From: Photorhabdus khanii NC19 | Lineage (GTDB): Bacteria; Pseudomonadota; Gammaproteobacteria; Enterobacterales; Enterobacteriaceae | Assembly: GCF_000517265.1 (NCBI RefSeq) | Contig: NZ_AYSJ01000002.1 | Span: forward strand, 613,131 to 677,130 | DNA length: 64,000 bases | Direction of reading: 5' to 3' | In this document: positions 1 to 8,852 of the stretch, in pieces | Layout of the letters: each line of letters opens with the position of its first letter | Position numbering within the stretch: the first letter of the stretch is position 1 | Notes under the pieces: generated by a model | Databases searched by the model: none | What the model saw: the letters and a program-made list of their open reading frames with translations, nothing else | What the model was told of the DNA's origin: nothing | Program-made: the position numbers and the translations under genes

Positions 1-128
1 ACAATCTCAATAACTACATTTTCTGATGGAACAGTAAAAAATTCGCAGATTTCCTGAAAGGTAAAGTGCTGTCTGACTTCTCTAGCACCATCCGTGTTCG
101 CACAAGCGAAGTAAGCAAAAAAACGCAT
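1..128 (-). CDS. hypothetical protein, N-terminal part, runs off the left edge
   Basis: An open frame on the minus strand starts at ATG 128-126 and stays open to base 1 (42 codons). The protein begins MRFFAYFACANTDGAREV and continues with a mixed polar/aromatic sequence. I do not recognise a family. The balanced amino-acid content in an AT-rich stretch favours a real gene, but no strong ribosome binding site precedes the ATG. It lies inside the ssrA-integrated island, so it is probably an island cargo gene. The C-terminal part is outside the window. Confidence 0.45.
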   Translation of the reverse strand, partial: MRFFAYFACANTDGAREVRQHFTFQEICEFFTVPSENVVIEI

Positions 129-512
129 AGGCAAGATACCGGTATCATTAATTATTTTTTGACACACCAGACTTTTCTAACTTCGAAGGAATGCGCAAAA
201 AAATGATGAAACGGTGATTGGCATACTCGCAAAGTGGTCTGTCTGATAACTAAAAAATTATTTGTCCTGAATATTTTTTGCTTAAGATCTCCTCTCCTCT
301 CTTTACTCCTTAGTAGTGTCATTAATTGATTCTTGAGCTTGCTGAGTAATAGGTTTACTGATTTATTGCTGCTTGATAATTATTTTTCATTAACAGATGA
401 AAGCATCACACCTACAGAGTTTGGTGATAATATCCTGTTTTGAAATGTATAAGTCCTAGACTATTATTGCCTATAAATCAGTTTGTTAAATTGATATGGC
501 GATTAAAAAGAC
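129..512. other. AT-rich intergenic stretch
   Basis: No open frame of convincing composition and no clear terminator or repeat was seen. It separates the left-edge gene from the AlpA-like regulator and probably contains island regulatory DNA. Confidence 0.4.
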
Positions 513-725
513 TCACGAATCTACTGGATTGCGAAGTAAAAGCCACTCGTCTAACTCTGCCTCCAGCCAGCCAATAGATTGTTTACCTAGGCGACGTCGT
601 TTTGGAAAAGTTGCATCGTAGCGTGGAGATTTTGGATTTAGCCAATCATAGATGGTTGAACGGGCTATGCCAGTTTTGTTCACGACGTCGGACAAACGAA
701 GGATTCTGACGTTAGATGTGTTCAT
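513..725 (-). CDS. alpA: AlpA-family transcriptional regulator / excisionase
   Basis: This 70-residue protein has the AlpA/Prophage_CP4-57 regulator layout: a MerR-like winged helix with a recognition helix around residues 15-32 (VVNKTGIARSTIYDWL), a basic wing (FPKRRRLGKQSIGW), then a helix ending in DEWLLLR. In the P4/CP4-57 family AlpA activates the integrase gene and assists excision. The partner integrase lies at 2374-3615 in the same island. The start is ATG 725-723, with a purine-rich GAAAGGTAAC just upstream on the minus strand. Family assignment is firm. That it controls this integrase is inferred from family knowledge. Confidence 0.85.
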   Translation of the reverse strand: MNTSNVRILRLSDVVNKTGIARSTIYDWLNPKSPRYDATFPKRRRLGKQSIGWLEAELDEWLLLRNPVDS

Positions 726-830
726 GTTAAGTTACCTTTCATTAGTTCAGTTTGGTTACGGAAGAGTAATGGTAAATCTTTATACAAAAAATCCGGGTAC
801 CAAAAAAACATTTTTTACGAGGGTAACAAA

Positions 831-1034
831 TTGATATATAACAATTTTATTTTTTCTTCTGCTGGGTTTTGTGAAGAAATTAGCCGAAAAAGCAAGGAAC
901 TCTCTGAAGAGATGTCACACTGTGAGTGGAAGGAATATGCTGAAGTGCTGGATGTTCGCTACCCAGTGATGCAAAAAGAGCTAGCCAGAATGAGGAAGCA
1001 ATACTGGATTCTAAGAAAGTGGGGATGCGTGTAA
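831..1034 (+). CDS. small hypothetical island protein
   Basis: A 67-codon frame starting with TTG at 831, with GAGGGTAAC just upstream as a plausible ribosome binding site. The middle is highly charged and helical (residues about 18-60, with KSKELSEEM and RMRKQYW), which suggests a small alpha-helical protein. It overlaps the next frame by 16 bases, as in a translationally coupled pair. No family is recognised. It is divergent from alpA. Confidence 0.45.
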   Translation: MIYNNFIFSSAGFCEEISRKSKELSEEMSHCEWKEYAEVLDVRYPVMQKELARMRKQYWILRKWGCV

Positions 1035-1348
1035 AACTGTACTCAGATCCTCACCTCCAGGAATATAAAAATCATATAGTCAATGGTTCATTACAGACAA
1101 AAGATGAATACACTGAATTATACGACCCTATACAGGAATGCTGGCGAGACTTGAAAAATCGTATTTATCGAGAGACTTTCTTTCCTTTAATTCGTGAGCC
1201 TGTACGTATTGATGACGTCTTTGTCGCACATCTGATTTATGCCTCAATGGCGTATCAATGGGGACAGTCGGTAATGTCGGATAATGAACGCATTGCGTTT
1301 GAGGCATTAAATATCTCGTTTGGTTTATTTTTCCATATGAAAGGTTAA
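1019..1348 (+). CDS. hypothetical island protein
   Basis: This frame begins at GTG 1019, or more likely at ATG 1025, and encodes about 107-109 residues. The protein is acidic and aromatic with a predicted helical C-terminal half (residues about 55-105). No signal peptide or membrane span is seen and I recognise no family. It overlaps the upstream small gene and stops only a few bases before the left hairpin of the IS200-like element, so the element inserted immediately behind it. The reading frame itself appears complete. Confidence 0.55.
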   Translation: MGMRVKLYSDPHLQEYKNHIVNGSLQTKDEYTELYDPIQECWRDLKNRIYRETFFPLIREPVRIDDVFVAHLIYASMAYQWGQSVMSDNERIAFEALNISFGLFFHMKG

Positions 1349-1349
1349 A

Positions 1350-1912
1350 ACCACCGACTTTAGTCGGTCAGTTTTAGCTGCGATACTCTATTGCACGAGA
1401 GGTGCAATATGGATTACAGATATGGCAGCCACACGGTATTTCAGATTGAGTATCATTTCGTGTGGGTAACGAAATACAGATACAAAGTTCTGATAGGTGA
1501 AGTTGGCCTACGGGTACGAGAGTGAGTTCGTCAGACATGTGAAGCGTTTGAAATCAGGATAATAGAAGGAGTCGTGAGCAAAGACCATGTACACATACTG
1601 GTGAGTTGTCCTCCGACCTTAGCGCCCTCAGAAATCATGAGGCGAATAAAGGGAAGGACAGCGAACAAGTTGTTTGAAGAGTTTGCTCACCTGAAAAATC
1701 GTTACTGGGGTCAGCATTTTTGGGGCAGAGGCTATTTTTGTGCGACGGTAGGTCAATTAACGGAAGAGATGATAAAGGCCTATCTGGAGCATCATTTTGA
1801 ACCAAACCCGAATGATAACTTCAGGCTGGATAATTGACGCATCGTTCAGTCGATGCGTATCCGGACTTTCAGTCCGTTAATCACTAACCCACCGACTTTA
1901 GTCGGTGGTTGT
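1350..1912 (+). mobile_element. IS200/IS605-family element, inactive
   Basis: The element is bounded by two similar short hairpins: ACCGACTTTAGTCGGT at about 1352-1367 and the same palindrome extended to CCACCGAC...GTCGGTGG at about 1890-1909. Subterminal hairpins rather than inverted terminal repeats are the hallmark of IS200/IS605 elements, which move as single strands through a Y1 transposase. A further hairpin, ACGCATCGTTCAGTCGATGCG, follows the transposase gene at about 1838-1858. Only a tnpA-like gene is present. The ends are approximate because this family makes no target duplication. Confidence 0.8.
1409..1837 (+). pseudogene. tnpA: IS200-like transposase TnpA, interrupted by an in-frame TGA
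   Basis: Read from ATG 1409, the frame encodes an IS200 Y1 transposase: N-terminal HTVFQIEYHFVWVTKYRYK, then after a TGA at 1523-1525 (codon 39) VRQTCEAFEIRIIEG, the metal-binding HVHILVSC motif, and YWGQHFWGRGYFCATVG and HHFEPNPNDNF near the C-terminus. The frame is otherwise continuous to the stop at 1835-1837, giving about 142 codons, close to the family's usual length. Reinitiation at GTG 1574 would give only the C-terminal 87 residues, without the first third of the fold. The TGA therefore most likely inactivates the enzyme. Confidence 0.85.
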
Positions 1913-1933
1913 TGAGTTAATAAATGTATCGGA

Positions 1934-2314
1934 ATGGTCTGGTTCAAGGTTTATGCTGATAAACAAAAAGAACTATCACGCACTAGAGTTAAAGTTGGAA
2001 AGAAGGGCGGAGAAAGCAAAGCTGAAGTCTACATCATCATTCAGAACAAACTAGTAGATCTTATTAATACGTTTGCCCCAACAGGTGGTTGGAAAAGTAA
2101 AGCTGCGGCAGTTAATGCCCTCATTGACCCTTTATGGGAATTCGTTGAAGAGTCGAATTTTGTAATTAATAACCAAAGTAAAAAATACCGATTATCAACT
2201 ACTAGTCAGGATGCCTTAGCTGATACTATCTTAAAATCTTGGTCAAGAGATGTTGAGAGTGTCAGACAAGCTTTTGATAATAATGTAAGCAGAAAAAAAA
2301 GAGTCAGCGAGTAG
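1934..2314 (+). CDS. hypothetical island protein
   Basis: A 126-residue, basic and mostly helical protein (several KKG/KSK patches in residues 8-60, C-terminal VSRKKRVSE). No family is recognised. The start is uncertain: ATG 1934 has only a weak CGGA upstream, and the frame is closed by a stop inside the IS200 right end. The original 5' end may therefore have been cut off by the insertion. It ends just before a hairpin and faces the integrase gene. It is probably part of the island's cargo. Confidence 0.5.
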   Translation: MVWFKVYADKQKELSRTRVKVGKKGGESKAEVYIIIQNKLVDLINTFAPTGGWKSKAAAVNALIDPLWEFVEESNFVINNQSKKYRLSTTSQDALADTILKSWSRDVESVRQAFDNNVSRKKRVSE

Positions 2315-2340
2315 TAGTAATATTAAATTTGAACTAAAAA

Positions 2341-2370
2341 TACAAGCGCCCATATTAGGCGCCTGTATCT
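2341..2370. terminator. hairpin between converging genes
   Basis: ACAAGCGCC and GGCGCCTGT form a nearly perfect stem across a short loop, between the 3' ends of the 1934-2314 gene and the integrase gene. There is no long T-run, so its strength as an intrinsic terminator is uncertain. Confidence 0.5.
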
Positions 2371-2373
2371 ATG

Positions 2374-3615
2374 TCATCCAACAAGTCTTATTCCCCTAAC
2401 CCCGTCTTGAATAATGCTCCCACGGTCCGCTGCCATAACAAAATCACCCCACCACTGCATCATCGGACGACGCTGTTCGAGGTAATCGCTACGATTATAA
2501 GCACGACGAACCTCATTCTTATCCACATGTGCCAGTGCTGCTTCAATGACATCAGGCGGAAAGCCTTGTTCATTAAGGGCCGTACTGGCAATAGATCGCA
2601 GACCATGTGAAACAAGGACGCCACCAAAACCTGCGCGTTTTAGTGATGCATTAACGGTTTGACTGTTCATTGATTGAGTCGGTTTGATACGACTGGGAAA
2701 GACAAACTCTCGATTTACGCTTAGCGGTTTCATCGTTTCTAAAACGGCCATTGCTTGATCTGACAATGGAACAGTATGGTCACGGTTCATTTTCATCCGT
2801 GATGCGGGGATTTTCCATTCTCGCGCTTCCAGATCCACTTCATCCCAGCGAGCCTCAGCCGCTTCGGCAGGGCGGGTAATAGTAAGAAGTTGCCACATGA
2901 ACAGGCACCGTGTTGACTGGCTGATGCTGGCTGTCCGCATCGTTTGCATCAACTGAGGCAATTGATCCGGACGAATGCTGGGCATGTTCTTCTTCTGCGG
3001 TTTTTCGAAGGCTTTGCCAATATTAACACTTGGAACAGCATCGATCAGACCCGTGTTCTGGGCATATATCATGACTTCATTGATACGTTGGCAAAGTCGA
3101 CGGACGGTTTCAAGAGCTCCTCTGGCCTGGACAGGTTGAACGGCCTGAACCAGTGTATGAGCTTTAATATCTGTAACGCTGACGTCGCCAATCGCAGGAA
3201 AGACATCTCTCTCTAGAGAGCGCCAGATATCATCTGCGTAGCCTTCTGTCACACTGGCTTTCTTCACATTCCACCAACGTTCAGCGACGAGTTGGAAAGT
3301 ATTGGTTTTGGCTTCAAGCGAACTGCGCAGTTGTTCTTGCTGATGCTCCTGAGGATCGATTTGTTTCGCCAGGAGAGAGCGAGACTCTGCCCGGTGGTTT
3401 CTGGCATCGGCAAGGGTAATTGACGGGTAGGGGCCAATACTCTTCTTCGCACGCTTTTTGGTAACAGGGCGAATGTAGCGAAACTGCCAGATTTTGCTGC
3501 CGCTGGATTTGATGAGTAACTCAAGGCCATCACCATCATAGAGAACGTAGTCCGTTTCCTTAGACTTGGCGGATTCGATTTCTTTAACGGATAGAGGTTT
3601 GGTTTGTCTTGCCAT
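2374..3615 (-). CDS. int: tyrosine recombinase integrase, P4/CP4-57 type
   Basis: A 413-residue integrase with the N-terminal arm-type DNA-binding domain of DUF4102 integrases (MARQTKPLSVKEIESAK, then YVLYDGDGLELLIKSSGSK) and a C-terminal catalytic domain. Visible active-site elements are the first Arg in TITRPAEAAEARWDEV, the Lys region RMKMNRDHTVPLS, the HGLRSIAST box, and the C-terminal GHRDKNEV-like AHVDKNEVRRAYNR with the tyrosine. Enzymes of this type insert islands at the 3' end of tRNA or tmRNA genes. This one lies next to the 3' end of ssrA and reads away from it, as in CP4-57. The length is normal and no frame damage is seen, so the integrase may still be active. Confidence 0.93.
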   Translation of the reverse strand: MARQTKPLSVKEIESAKSKETDYVLYDGDGLELLIKSSGSKIWQFRYIRPVTKKRAKKSIGPYPSITLADARNHRAESRSLLAKQIDPQEHQQEQLRSSLEAKTNTFQLVAERWWNVKKASVTEGYADDIWRSLERDVFPAIGDVSVTDIKAHTLVQAVQPVQARGALETVRRLCQRINEVMIYAQNTGLIDAVPSVNIGKAFEKPQKKNMPSIRPDQLPQLMQTMRTASISQSTRCLFMWQLLTITRPAEAAEARWDEVDLEAREWKIPASRMKMNRDHTVPLSDQAMAVLETMKPLSVNREFVFPSRIKPTQSMNSQTVNASLKRAGFGGVLVSHGLRSIASTALNEQGFPPDVIEAALAHVDKNEVRRAYNRSDYLEQRRPMMQWWGDFVMAADRGSIIQDGVRGIRLVG

Positions 3616-3729
3616 TGCCGGGTTTCCATAGTTTTAGGCACTTCAAAAACAATAATGCTTTATGAGGTGCCTAAAAGGTTCGGATTTAATTAGTGGGTTT
3701 CGGACTTCACGGGACAAACTGGAGGCATA

Positions 3730-3763
3730 AAAAAGCCCGCAGGGCTTGTGCTGTGCGGGCTTT
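3730..3763 (-). terminator. ssrA intrinsic terminator
   Basis: On the minus strand AAAGCCCGCA and TGCGGGCTTT pair around a short loop and are followed by a T-run, directly downstream of the mature 3' end of tmRNA. The same arrangement follows ssrA in other enterobacteria. Confidence 0.8.
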
Positions 3764-3807
3764 CAGGACTTCATCGGATGACTCTGGTAATCACCGATGG
3801 AGAATTT

Positions 3808-4171
3808 TGGTGGAGCTGGCGGGAGTTGAACCCGCGTCCGAAATTCCTACATCCTCGGTACTACATGCTTAGTCTAATCTTTACATTCGCTTGCCAGCTG
3901 CGGACAGACACGCCACTAACAAACTAGCCTGATTAGATTTAACGCTTCAACCCCAGGCAAGGCATCCACGCGATCTCTTTTGGGTTTGACCTCTCTTGAT
4001 CCCCGTCCTAAGAGCGGAGGCTAGGGAGAGAGGGCTATATGCAGGTTATTAAGCTGCTATTGCGTATTGTTCGTCGTTTGCGACTATTTTTTTGCGGCTT
4101 TTTACGAGGCCAACCGCCCCTCGGCATGCACCTTGGGTTTCGCGAATCCCGTCGAATCCAGAATCAGCCCC
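3808..4171 (-). ncRNA. ssrA: transfer-messenger RNA (tmRNA)
   Basis: The 364-base minus-strand gene starts GGGGCTGATTCTGGATTCGA (5' half of the acceptor stem) and ends with the tRNA-like T-arm GGTTCAACTCCC and GCTCCACCA. The G-U pair of an alanine acceptor is consistent with alanine charging. The internal tag frame at 4081-4049 encodes ANDEQYAIAA followed by a stop, a close variant of the E. coli tag ANDENYALAA. tmRNA with SmpB rescues stalled ribosomes and marks their products for proteolysis. smpB lies just upstream. The 3' end is the presumed attachment site of the neighbouring island. Confidence 0.97.
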
Positions 4172-4221
4172 AAGTATGTTAAAAACAAGTATATCAGAAT
4201 ATTAAACTATAATGCCAGAGA

Positions 4222-4704
4222 TTATCGTCCGGCATTCTTCATAATACGTGCTTTGTCTAATTTCCATTCACGTTCTTTGATATCTGAACGTTTATCGTGC
4301 GCCTTCTTGCCTTTTGCTACGCCAATTTTGACTTTGCACCAGGCGTTTTTCCAATAGAGAGATAAGGCAACAACGGTATAACCTTCACGATTGACTCGAC
4401 CATATAATGAGTCAAGTTCGCGCTGATTAAGTAAGAGTTTGCGTGAACGCATAGGATCACAGACGACATGGGAAGAAGCTACATTTAACGGAGTGATGGT
4501 GGCACCAAAAAGATAAGCGTCGCCATCTTTGAGTAAAACGTAACTGTCGCTGATATTTGCTTTACCAGCGCGCAGTGATTTGACTTCCCATCCTTGTAAC
4601 GAGAGGCCAGCCTCAAATTCTTCTTCAATGAAGTATTCGTGACGGGCTCGTCTATTCATGGCAATGGTTGCCGAACCGGGTTTGTGTGCTTTTTTCTTTG
4701 TCAT
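4222..4704 (-). CDS. smpB: tmRNA-binding protein SmpB
   Basis: A 160-residue SmpB of standard length. The beta-barrel core is recognisable ([36 protein letters not shown]), followed by the basic C-terminal tail ([16 protein letters not shown]) that reaches the decoding centre. SmpB places alanyl-tmRNA in the A site of stalled ribosomes. The gene lies directly upstream of ssrA on the same strand and is divergent from ratA, the usual enterobacterial arrangement. Start ATG 4704-4702. Confidence 0.97.
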   Translation of the reverse strand: MTKKKAHKPGSATIAMNRRARHEYFIEEEFEAGLSLQGWEVKSLRAGKANISDSYVLLKDGDAYLFGATITPLNVASSHVVCDPMRSRKLLLNQRELDSLYGRVNREGYTVVALSLYWKNAWCKVKIGVAKGKKAHDKRSDIKEREWKLDKARIMKNAGR

Positions 4705-4861
4705 AGTGTATGCATTATACTGAATGCTTTGATGAAAGAAATCTTTTCCCGCAGCATATTTGCTGATTAATGAGTATTTATTGCATTATACGCTGACAGG
4801 TTTTTCTTTAATCACGTATAGGTGATATTATTTGCCACAATTGAGCCTTACAGGAAATGAT

Positions 4862-5296
4862 ATGCCACAGATTAGTCGCTCTGCGTTAGTACCGTACAGC
4901 GTGGAACAAATGTACAAATTGGTCAATGATGTGAGTTCTTATCCGGATTTTCTTCCGGGGTGTGTCGGCAGCCGTGTGTTGAGTATCAGCCGTCATGAGA
5001 TGACTGCTTCAGTCGATGTTTCCAAAGCGGGTATAAGTAAGACTTTTGTTACCCGGAATATCCTGGCTGATAACCAAAGCATTAATATGCAACTGGTGGA
5101 TGGGCCTTTTCGTAAGTTGATGGGAGGTTGGCAGTTCATACCTCTGAGTGAAGATGCCTGTAAAGTTGAGCTTCACCTTGATTTTGAATTCACTAATAAG
5201 CTGATTGAATTAGCTTTCGGCAAGATTTTTAAGGAGTTGGCCGGAAGTATGATACAGGCTTTTACTCTACGTGCACGCGAGGTTTATAGTGCCTGA
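4862..5296 (+). CDS. ratA: RatA, START/coenzyme Q-binding (COQ10-like) protein
   Basis: A 144-residue protein of the polyketide-cyclase/START family. It begins [20 protein letters not shown] and carries the family segments [20 protein letters not shown] and GGWQFIPL. In E. coli RatA binds 50S ribosomal subunits and blocks 70S formation; related proteins bind ubiquinone. I chose ATG 4862 because AGGAAATGAT precedes it and the homologue's conserved MPQISR starts there. A TTG at 4832 would add ten residues. The last bases overlap the start of ratB, so the two are co-transcribed. Confidence 0.93.
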   Translation: MPQISRSALVPYSVEQMYKLVNDVSSYPDFLPGCVGSRVLSISRHEMTASVDVSKAGISKTFVTRNILADNQSINMQLVDGPFRKLMGGWQFIPLSEDACKVELHLDFEFTNKLIELAFGKIFKELAGSMIQAFTLRAREVYSA

Positions 5297-5582
5297 TATC
5301 AATATCGAAGTTGTTTATGCATTGCCTGACCGCCAATATCTGCGTACTGTGAAATTGTCCCAAGGTGCGAATGTTGAGCAGGCGATAGTTGCGTCAGGTT
5401 TGCTGACTTTGCGTAATGATATTGATCTGCAAAAAAACAAAGTTGGAATTTATAGCCGTCCCGCCAAGCTGACGGATATTTTGGAAGAGGGTGATAGGGT
5501 GGAAATTTATCGTCCATTGTTAGCCGATCCAAAAGAAATGCGTCGTAAGCGTGCTGAACGGGCTAAAAACAATGCTCAATAA
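5289..5582 (+). CDS. ratB: RatB/RnfH-family ubiquitin-fold protein
   Basis: About 97 residues with a beta-grasp (ubiquitin-like) fold: [30 protein letters not shown] and [16 protein letters not shown] are the diagnostic segments. The family partners ratA in enterobacteria and its biochemical role is not settled. The likely start is GTG 5289, overlapping the ratA stop by eight bases, with GAGG six to seven bases upstream. A GTG at 5271 would extend it by six residues lacking similarity. The C-terminus is basic. Confidence 0.92.
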   Translation: MPDINIEVVYALPDRQYLRTVKLSQGANVEQAIVASGLLTLRNDIDLQKNKVGIYSRPAKLTDILEEGDRVEIYRPLLADPKEMRRKRAERAKNNAQ

Positions 5583-5589
5583 TTTGTCA

Positions 5590-5627
5590 ATAGACAGCCA
5601 GTCATCTGCTTTTATGACTCGCTGTCT
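5590..5627. terminator. bidirectional hairpin between ratB and bamE
   Basis: AGACAGC pairs with GCTGTCT, with an inner TCAT/ATGA pairing, between the convergent ratB and bamE genes. T-rich sequence follows on the plus strand. Confidence 0.65.
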
Positions 5628-5639
5628 ATATCTCTTTGA

Positions 5640-5987
5640 TTATTGAAGATTCTCAGTAAATGAGTTTTCGTTTTTAATGTCAGTCAGTACACCTTTACTG
5701 TCAAACGTCAGTGTTAGGGTTTGCTGAGTCACTTTTTCATGCCCAGGTTGCTGACGAAACACATAAAACCATGTTTGAGTACTAAACGGGTCCTGTAACA
5801 TGGGTGTTCCTAATGTATAGGCTACCTGTTGCTGGGTCATCCCCTTGTGGATTTTTGATACATTAGCAGGTGTCAGATAGTTCCCCTGATTAATGTCAGG
5901 GCGATAAACAACCCGTTCCAACGTAGAGCAACCCGCAATCAGCATAACGAATGATACAGCAGCGGCAGTCAACATTTTACAGCGCAT
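5640..5987 (-). CDS. bamE: outer membrane assembly lipoprotein BamE (SmpA)
   Basis: A 115-residue lipoprotein: basic N-terminus, hydrophobic signal and the lipobox LIAGC with lipidated Cys at residue 20. It is followed by the BamE fold segments [31 protein letters not shown] and FYVFRQQPG. BamE is the small stabilising lipoprotein of the BAM complex that inserts beta-barrel proteins into the outer membrane. The family length is normal. It sits downstream of recN on the same strand, as in E. coli. Confidence 0.96.
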   Translation of the reverse strand: MRCKMLTAAAVSFVMLIAGCSTLERVVYRPDINQGNYLTPANVSKIHKGMTQQQVAYTLGTPMLQDPFSTQTWFYVFRQQPGHEKVTQQTLTLTFDSKGVLTDIKNENSFTENLQ

Positions 5988-6100
5988 GGTAATTACATTC
6001 CTTTAGGAGTCAGGGTGTTGATAATAATAGACCTTGACGAGATTGAAAACCTCTACAAGTTTTAGCTATGACCCTAAATATCCGTAAAAGTTGTGTCATA

Positions 6101-7765
6101 TTATGCTGCCAGCAGCTCTTTTGCGTTCGCCAGGGTATTTTTTGTGACTTCATTGCCTGCAAGAAGCCGCGCCAGCTCTTGTAATCTGGCTTTTTTGTCC
6201 AGTAATTGCATTTGAGTTTCAGTTTCTTCACCATCGGTCTGTTTACTGACATAAAAATGCTGGTGACCGCAACCGGCTACCTGGGGCAGGTGAGTGACGC
6301 ACATGACCTGTGTGGATTCGCCTAATTCACGTAACAGACGACCGACAATTGCGGCTGTTGGGCCACTGATACCCACGTCCACTTCGTCGAATATCAGGGC
6401 TGAGGTTTCCATTTTCTTAGCCGTTATAACCTGAATTGCCAGTGCAATACGGGAAAGCTCACCACCTGAGGCGACTTTTGCCAGTGATTGGTGTGGCTGA
6501 CCAGGGTTAGTGGTGACATTAAATTCAACTTTATCTGCGCCATCAGCATTTAAGTGTTCAGGCGCAAAAGAGACATCAACGGTCAAGCGACCATGAGGCA
6601 TGGAAAGCTGATGCATACTGTTAGTAATTAGCTCACTTAACTCTTTAGCGTATTGCTGGCGAACCAGATGTAGCCTTTCTGCTACTCTTAATGCTTGTTT
6701 ATGGTGTCTGTTAACCTGCTCGCAGAGATGAGCACAATCATCTTCTTGTTGTGCCAGCAGTTGCTGTTCTTCCTGTAATTGTTGATGTAGTGAGGGAAGC
6801 TCTTCCGGTACAACATGGTGTTTACGGGCTACTCTGATTTGCTGCGAAATTTTCTGCTCCAGTTCAAACAGGCGATTTGGATCCATATCCAGTTGATCAC
6901 CATAGTGGCGGAGTTCGTCGCTGACTTCATTAATTTGGATGGATGCTTCTTCCAGCATAGTCAGCAGGTTACCGAATTTATCATCCATTGTGATGAGTTC
7001 TGCCAGTTCGTGTTTAGCGTAATTCAACAGACTGATAATATTTTGCTCATCATTATCACTCAGTAGCTGGAGGGCATTCTGACTAACCGATAGGAGCTGA
7101 CCACGGTTTGCCAGCCGTTTGTATTCATTATCTTGCTCTTGATATTCACCTGGCTGTGGGGCTAATTCATTTAGCTCTTTCAGGTGATATTCCAGTAATT
7201 GTTGACGAGATTGGCGCTCAAGAGCCTGTTGCTGGAATTGTGCCAGATCCTGACAGCTTTGGTGCCATTTCTGATAGGCCTGTTTCATCTCATTTTGCAG
7301 ATTGAACTGATTAGCGTAAGTATCGAGCAGGCGTTTTTGGTGACCACTCTCCAAGAGTAATTGGTGGGCGTGCTGGCCGTGAATCTGAATAAGGTGAGCA
7401 CCCAGTTCACGTAATTGCGAAAGTGGTACAGCTGTACCATTGATAAAGCCTCTTGAGCGGCCATCTAAAGTTATGGTACGGCGCAATAAGCATTCATTAC
7501 TGTCATCAAGTTGATGTTCTTCCAGCCATTGACGGGCAGAAGGTGCATCAGAAAGAGAAAAATGGGCGCAAATATCAGCACGGGAAGCGCCGTTACGTAC
7601 CATGTTGGTCTCACCGCGATTGCCCAGACATAAGCCTAATGCATCAATTGCGATGGATTTACCGGCGCCGGTTTCACCCGTGATGGCTGTCATACCTGAC
7701 CGGAAATCAATTTCAAGCTCACGAACAATGGCAAAGTTGCTAATAGTTAACTGGGTGAGCATCAT
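6101..7765 (-). CDS. recN: DNA repair protein RecN
   Basis: A 554-residue SMC-like ATPase. Walker A GETGAGKS at residues 30-37 is followed by a long coiled-coil middle (Q/L/E-rich, residues about 150-370), then the signature [13 protein letters not shown] and Walker [13 protein letters not shown]. RecN is induced by DNA damage and helps RecA-dependent repair of double-strand breaks. Tandem start codons ATGATG follow a strong AGGAGAG. SOS control is visible in three LexA-like boxes just upstream. The length matches E. coli RecN (553). Confidence 0.97.
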   Translation of the reverse strand: MMLTQLTISNFAIVRELEIDFRSGMTAITGETGAGKSIAIDALGLCLGNRGETNMVRNGASRADICAHFSLSDAPSARQWLEEHQLDDSNECLLRRTITLDGRSRGFINGTAVPLSQLRELGAHLIQIHGQHAHQLLLESGHQKRLLDTYANQFNLQNEMKQAYQKWHQSCQDLAQFQQQALERQSRQQLLEYHLKELNELAPQPGEYQEQDNEYKRLANRGQLLSVSQNALQLLSDNDEQNIISLLNYAKHELAELITMDDKFGNLLTMLEEASIQINEVSDELRHYGDQLDMDPNRLFELEQKISQQIRVARKHHVVPEELPSLHQQLQEEQQLLAQQEDDCAHLCEQVNRHHKQALRVAERLHLVRQQYAKELSELITNSMHQLSMPHGRLTVDVSFAPEHLNADGADKVEFNVTTNPGQPHQSLAKVASGGELSRIALAIQVITAKKMETSALIFDEVDVGISGPTAAIVGRLLRELGESTQVMCVTHLPQVAGCGHQHFYVSKQTDGEETETQMQLLDKKARLQELARLLAGNEVTKNTLANAKELLAA

Positions 7766-7772
7766 GTCTCTC

Positions 7773-7828
7773 CTGTGTATAAAAACACCCCTGTATTTTC
7801 ATACAGTATAAACTGGTTTTTTATACAG
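7773..7828 (-). promoter_or_regulatory. LexA (SOS) operator cluster upstream of recN
   Basis: One perfect CTGT-N8-ACAG box lies at 7791-7806 (CTGTATTTTCATACAG). Two near-perfect boxes flank it: 7813-7828 (CTGGTTTTTTATACAG) and 7773-7788 (CTGTGTATAAAAACAC). E. coli recN also has multiple LexA sites, so strong SOS repression is expected. Confidence 0.88.
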
Positions 7829-7850
7829 TAAAGTAGTGAAGCCTGTTTTT

Positions 7851-8729
7851 TTAGAACATTTTTTTAGACCAGCTTAGTTTTGTGCTTAATGTATTGAAGT
7901 AATTATAATCTTTAGGGTGAATGAGATTGAGCTTCTGTTTGCTGCGGCTAATAATAACATCCTCGCCATCCTGTATAGGCAGAACTATTTGGCTATCGCA
8001 ACTGACTTCATAATCGTTGCTGTTTTGGGAAAATTTCAGTCTGATACTGCTTTCGCTACTGATAACCAATGGGCGGGCAGATAATGTATGCGGGAACATC
8101 GGCACCAGAACGATAGCATCCAGGTTAGGTGTTAGAATCGGCCCCCCGGCGGAAAGTGAGTAAGCAGTTGAACCCGTTGGTGTTGCGATAATCAATCCGT
8201 CAGAGCGTTGGGAAAAAGCAAAACGTTCATCAATATAAACTTCGAATTCAATCATGTGAGCCACTTTCCCAGGATGGAGAACGACTTCGTTGATTGCGGT
8301 ACTGATACGGGGTTTCTGGCCGTTTCTTCTGACCTGTGCTTCCAGCAAGAAACGTTGTTCATTCCGGTATTCGCCATCCAGTACTTCAGAAAGTTGTTGC
8401 AGAGCATTATCAGGATCTAAATCCGTCAGAAAACCCAGATTACCTCTGTTAATCCCAATGACTTTAATGTCATAACGGGAAAGAACCCGGGCAGCCCCCA
8501 GCATATTGCCGTCGCCACCAACAACGACGGCTAAATCAGCTTGTTTACCAATTTCAGTCAGGCCGCCGGTCTGTGCATCTTTTAAACCAATATCTTTGGC
8601 TACCTGGCGATCAACAATGACGCAGTAACCTTTGGATTTTAACCAATGATAAAGCATCTCATGAGTGGCGAGTGCTTCTGGGTGACGAGGATGACCAACA
8701 ATACCAATGCATTTGAATTTTTTATTCAT
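7851..8729 (-). CDS. nadK: NAD kinase
   Basis: ATP-NAD kinase that phosphorylates NAD to NADP. The 292-residue protein starting at ATG 8729 has the GGDGN motif (residues 71-75, catalytic Asp73) and the second conserved block [15 protein letters not shown], and ends WSKKMF as in enterobacterial NadK. The start is chosen because [17 protein letters not shown] aligns with the family. An upstream ATG at 8750 would add seven residues. It is divergent from grpE and upstream of recN on the same strand, the standard arrangement. Confidence 0.96.
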   Translation of the reverse strand: MNKKFKCIGIVGHPRHPEALATHEMLYHWLKSKGYCVIVDRQVAKDIGLKDAQTGGLTEIGKQADLAVVVGGDGNMLGAARVLSRYDIKVIGINRGNLGFLTDLDPDNALQQLSEVLDGEYRNEQRFLLEAQVRRNGQKPRISTAINEVVLHPGKVAHMIEFEVYIDERFAFSQRSDGLIIATPTGSTAYSLSAGGPILTPNLDAIVLVPMFPHTLSARPLVISSESSIRLKFSQNSNDYEVSCDSQIVLPIQDGEDVIISRSKQKLNLIHPKDYNYFNTLSTKLSWSKKMF

Positions 8730-8781
8730 CGTTGTAATTTCCTTCAGCAAGAGGTTTTGTCCTCACAATATGACGGGTTCC

Positions 8782-8807
8782 CTTGAATCCCCAGTTTAGA
8801 TCCCCAT
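8782..8807 (+). promoter_or_regulatory. sigma-32 heat-shock promoter of grpE
   Basis: CTTGAAT at 8782 and CCCCAT at 8802 are separated by 13 bases. This matches the sigma-32 consensus (CTTGAA, CCCCAT) and stands about 45 bases upstream of grpE. Confidence 0.85.
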
Positions 8808-8852
8808 AATAAGCTAAGTAGCGAGATTAATGCCAAATACGCGGAGATATTC

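Noticed and set aside
652..834. Plus-strand frame of 60 codons overlapping the AlpA gene
   Set aside because: It is antisense to a recognisable AlpA gene over much of its length, has no ribosome binding site and no protein-like composition.
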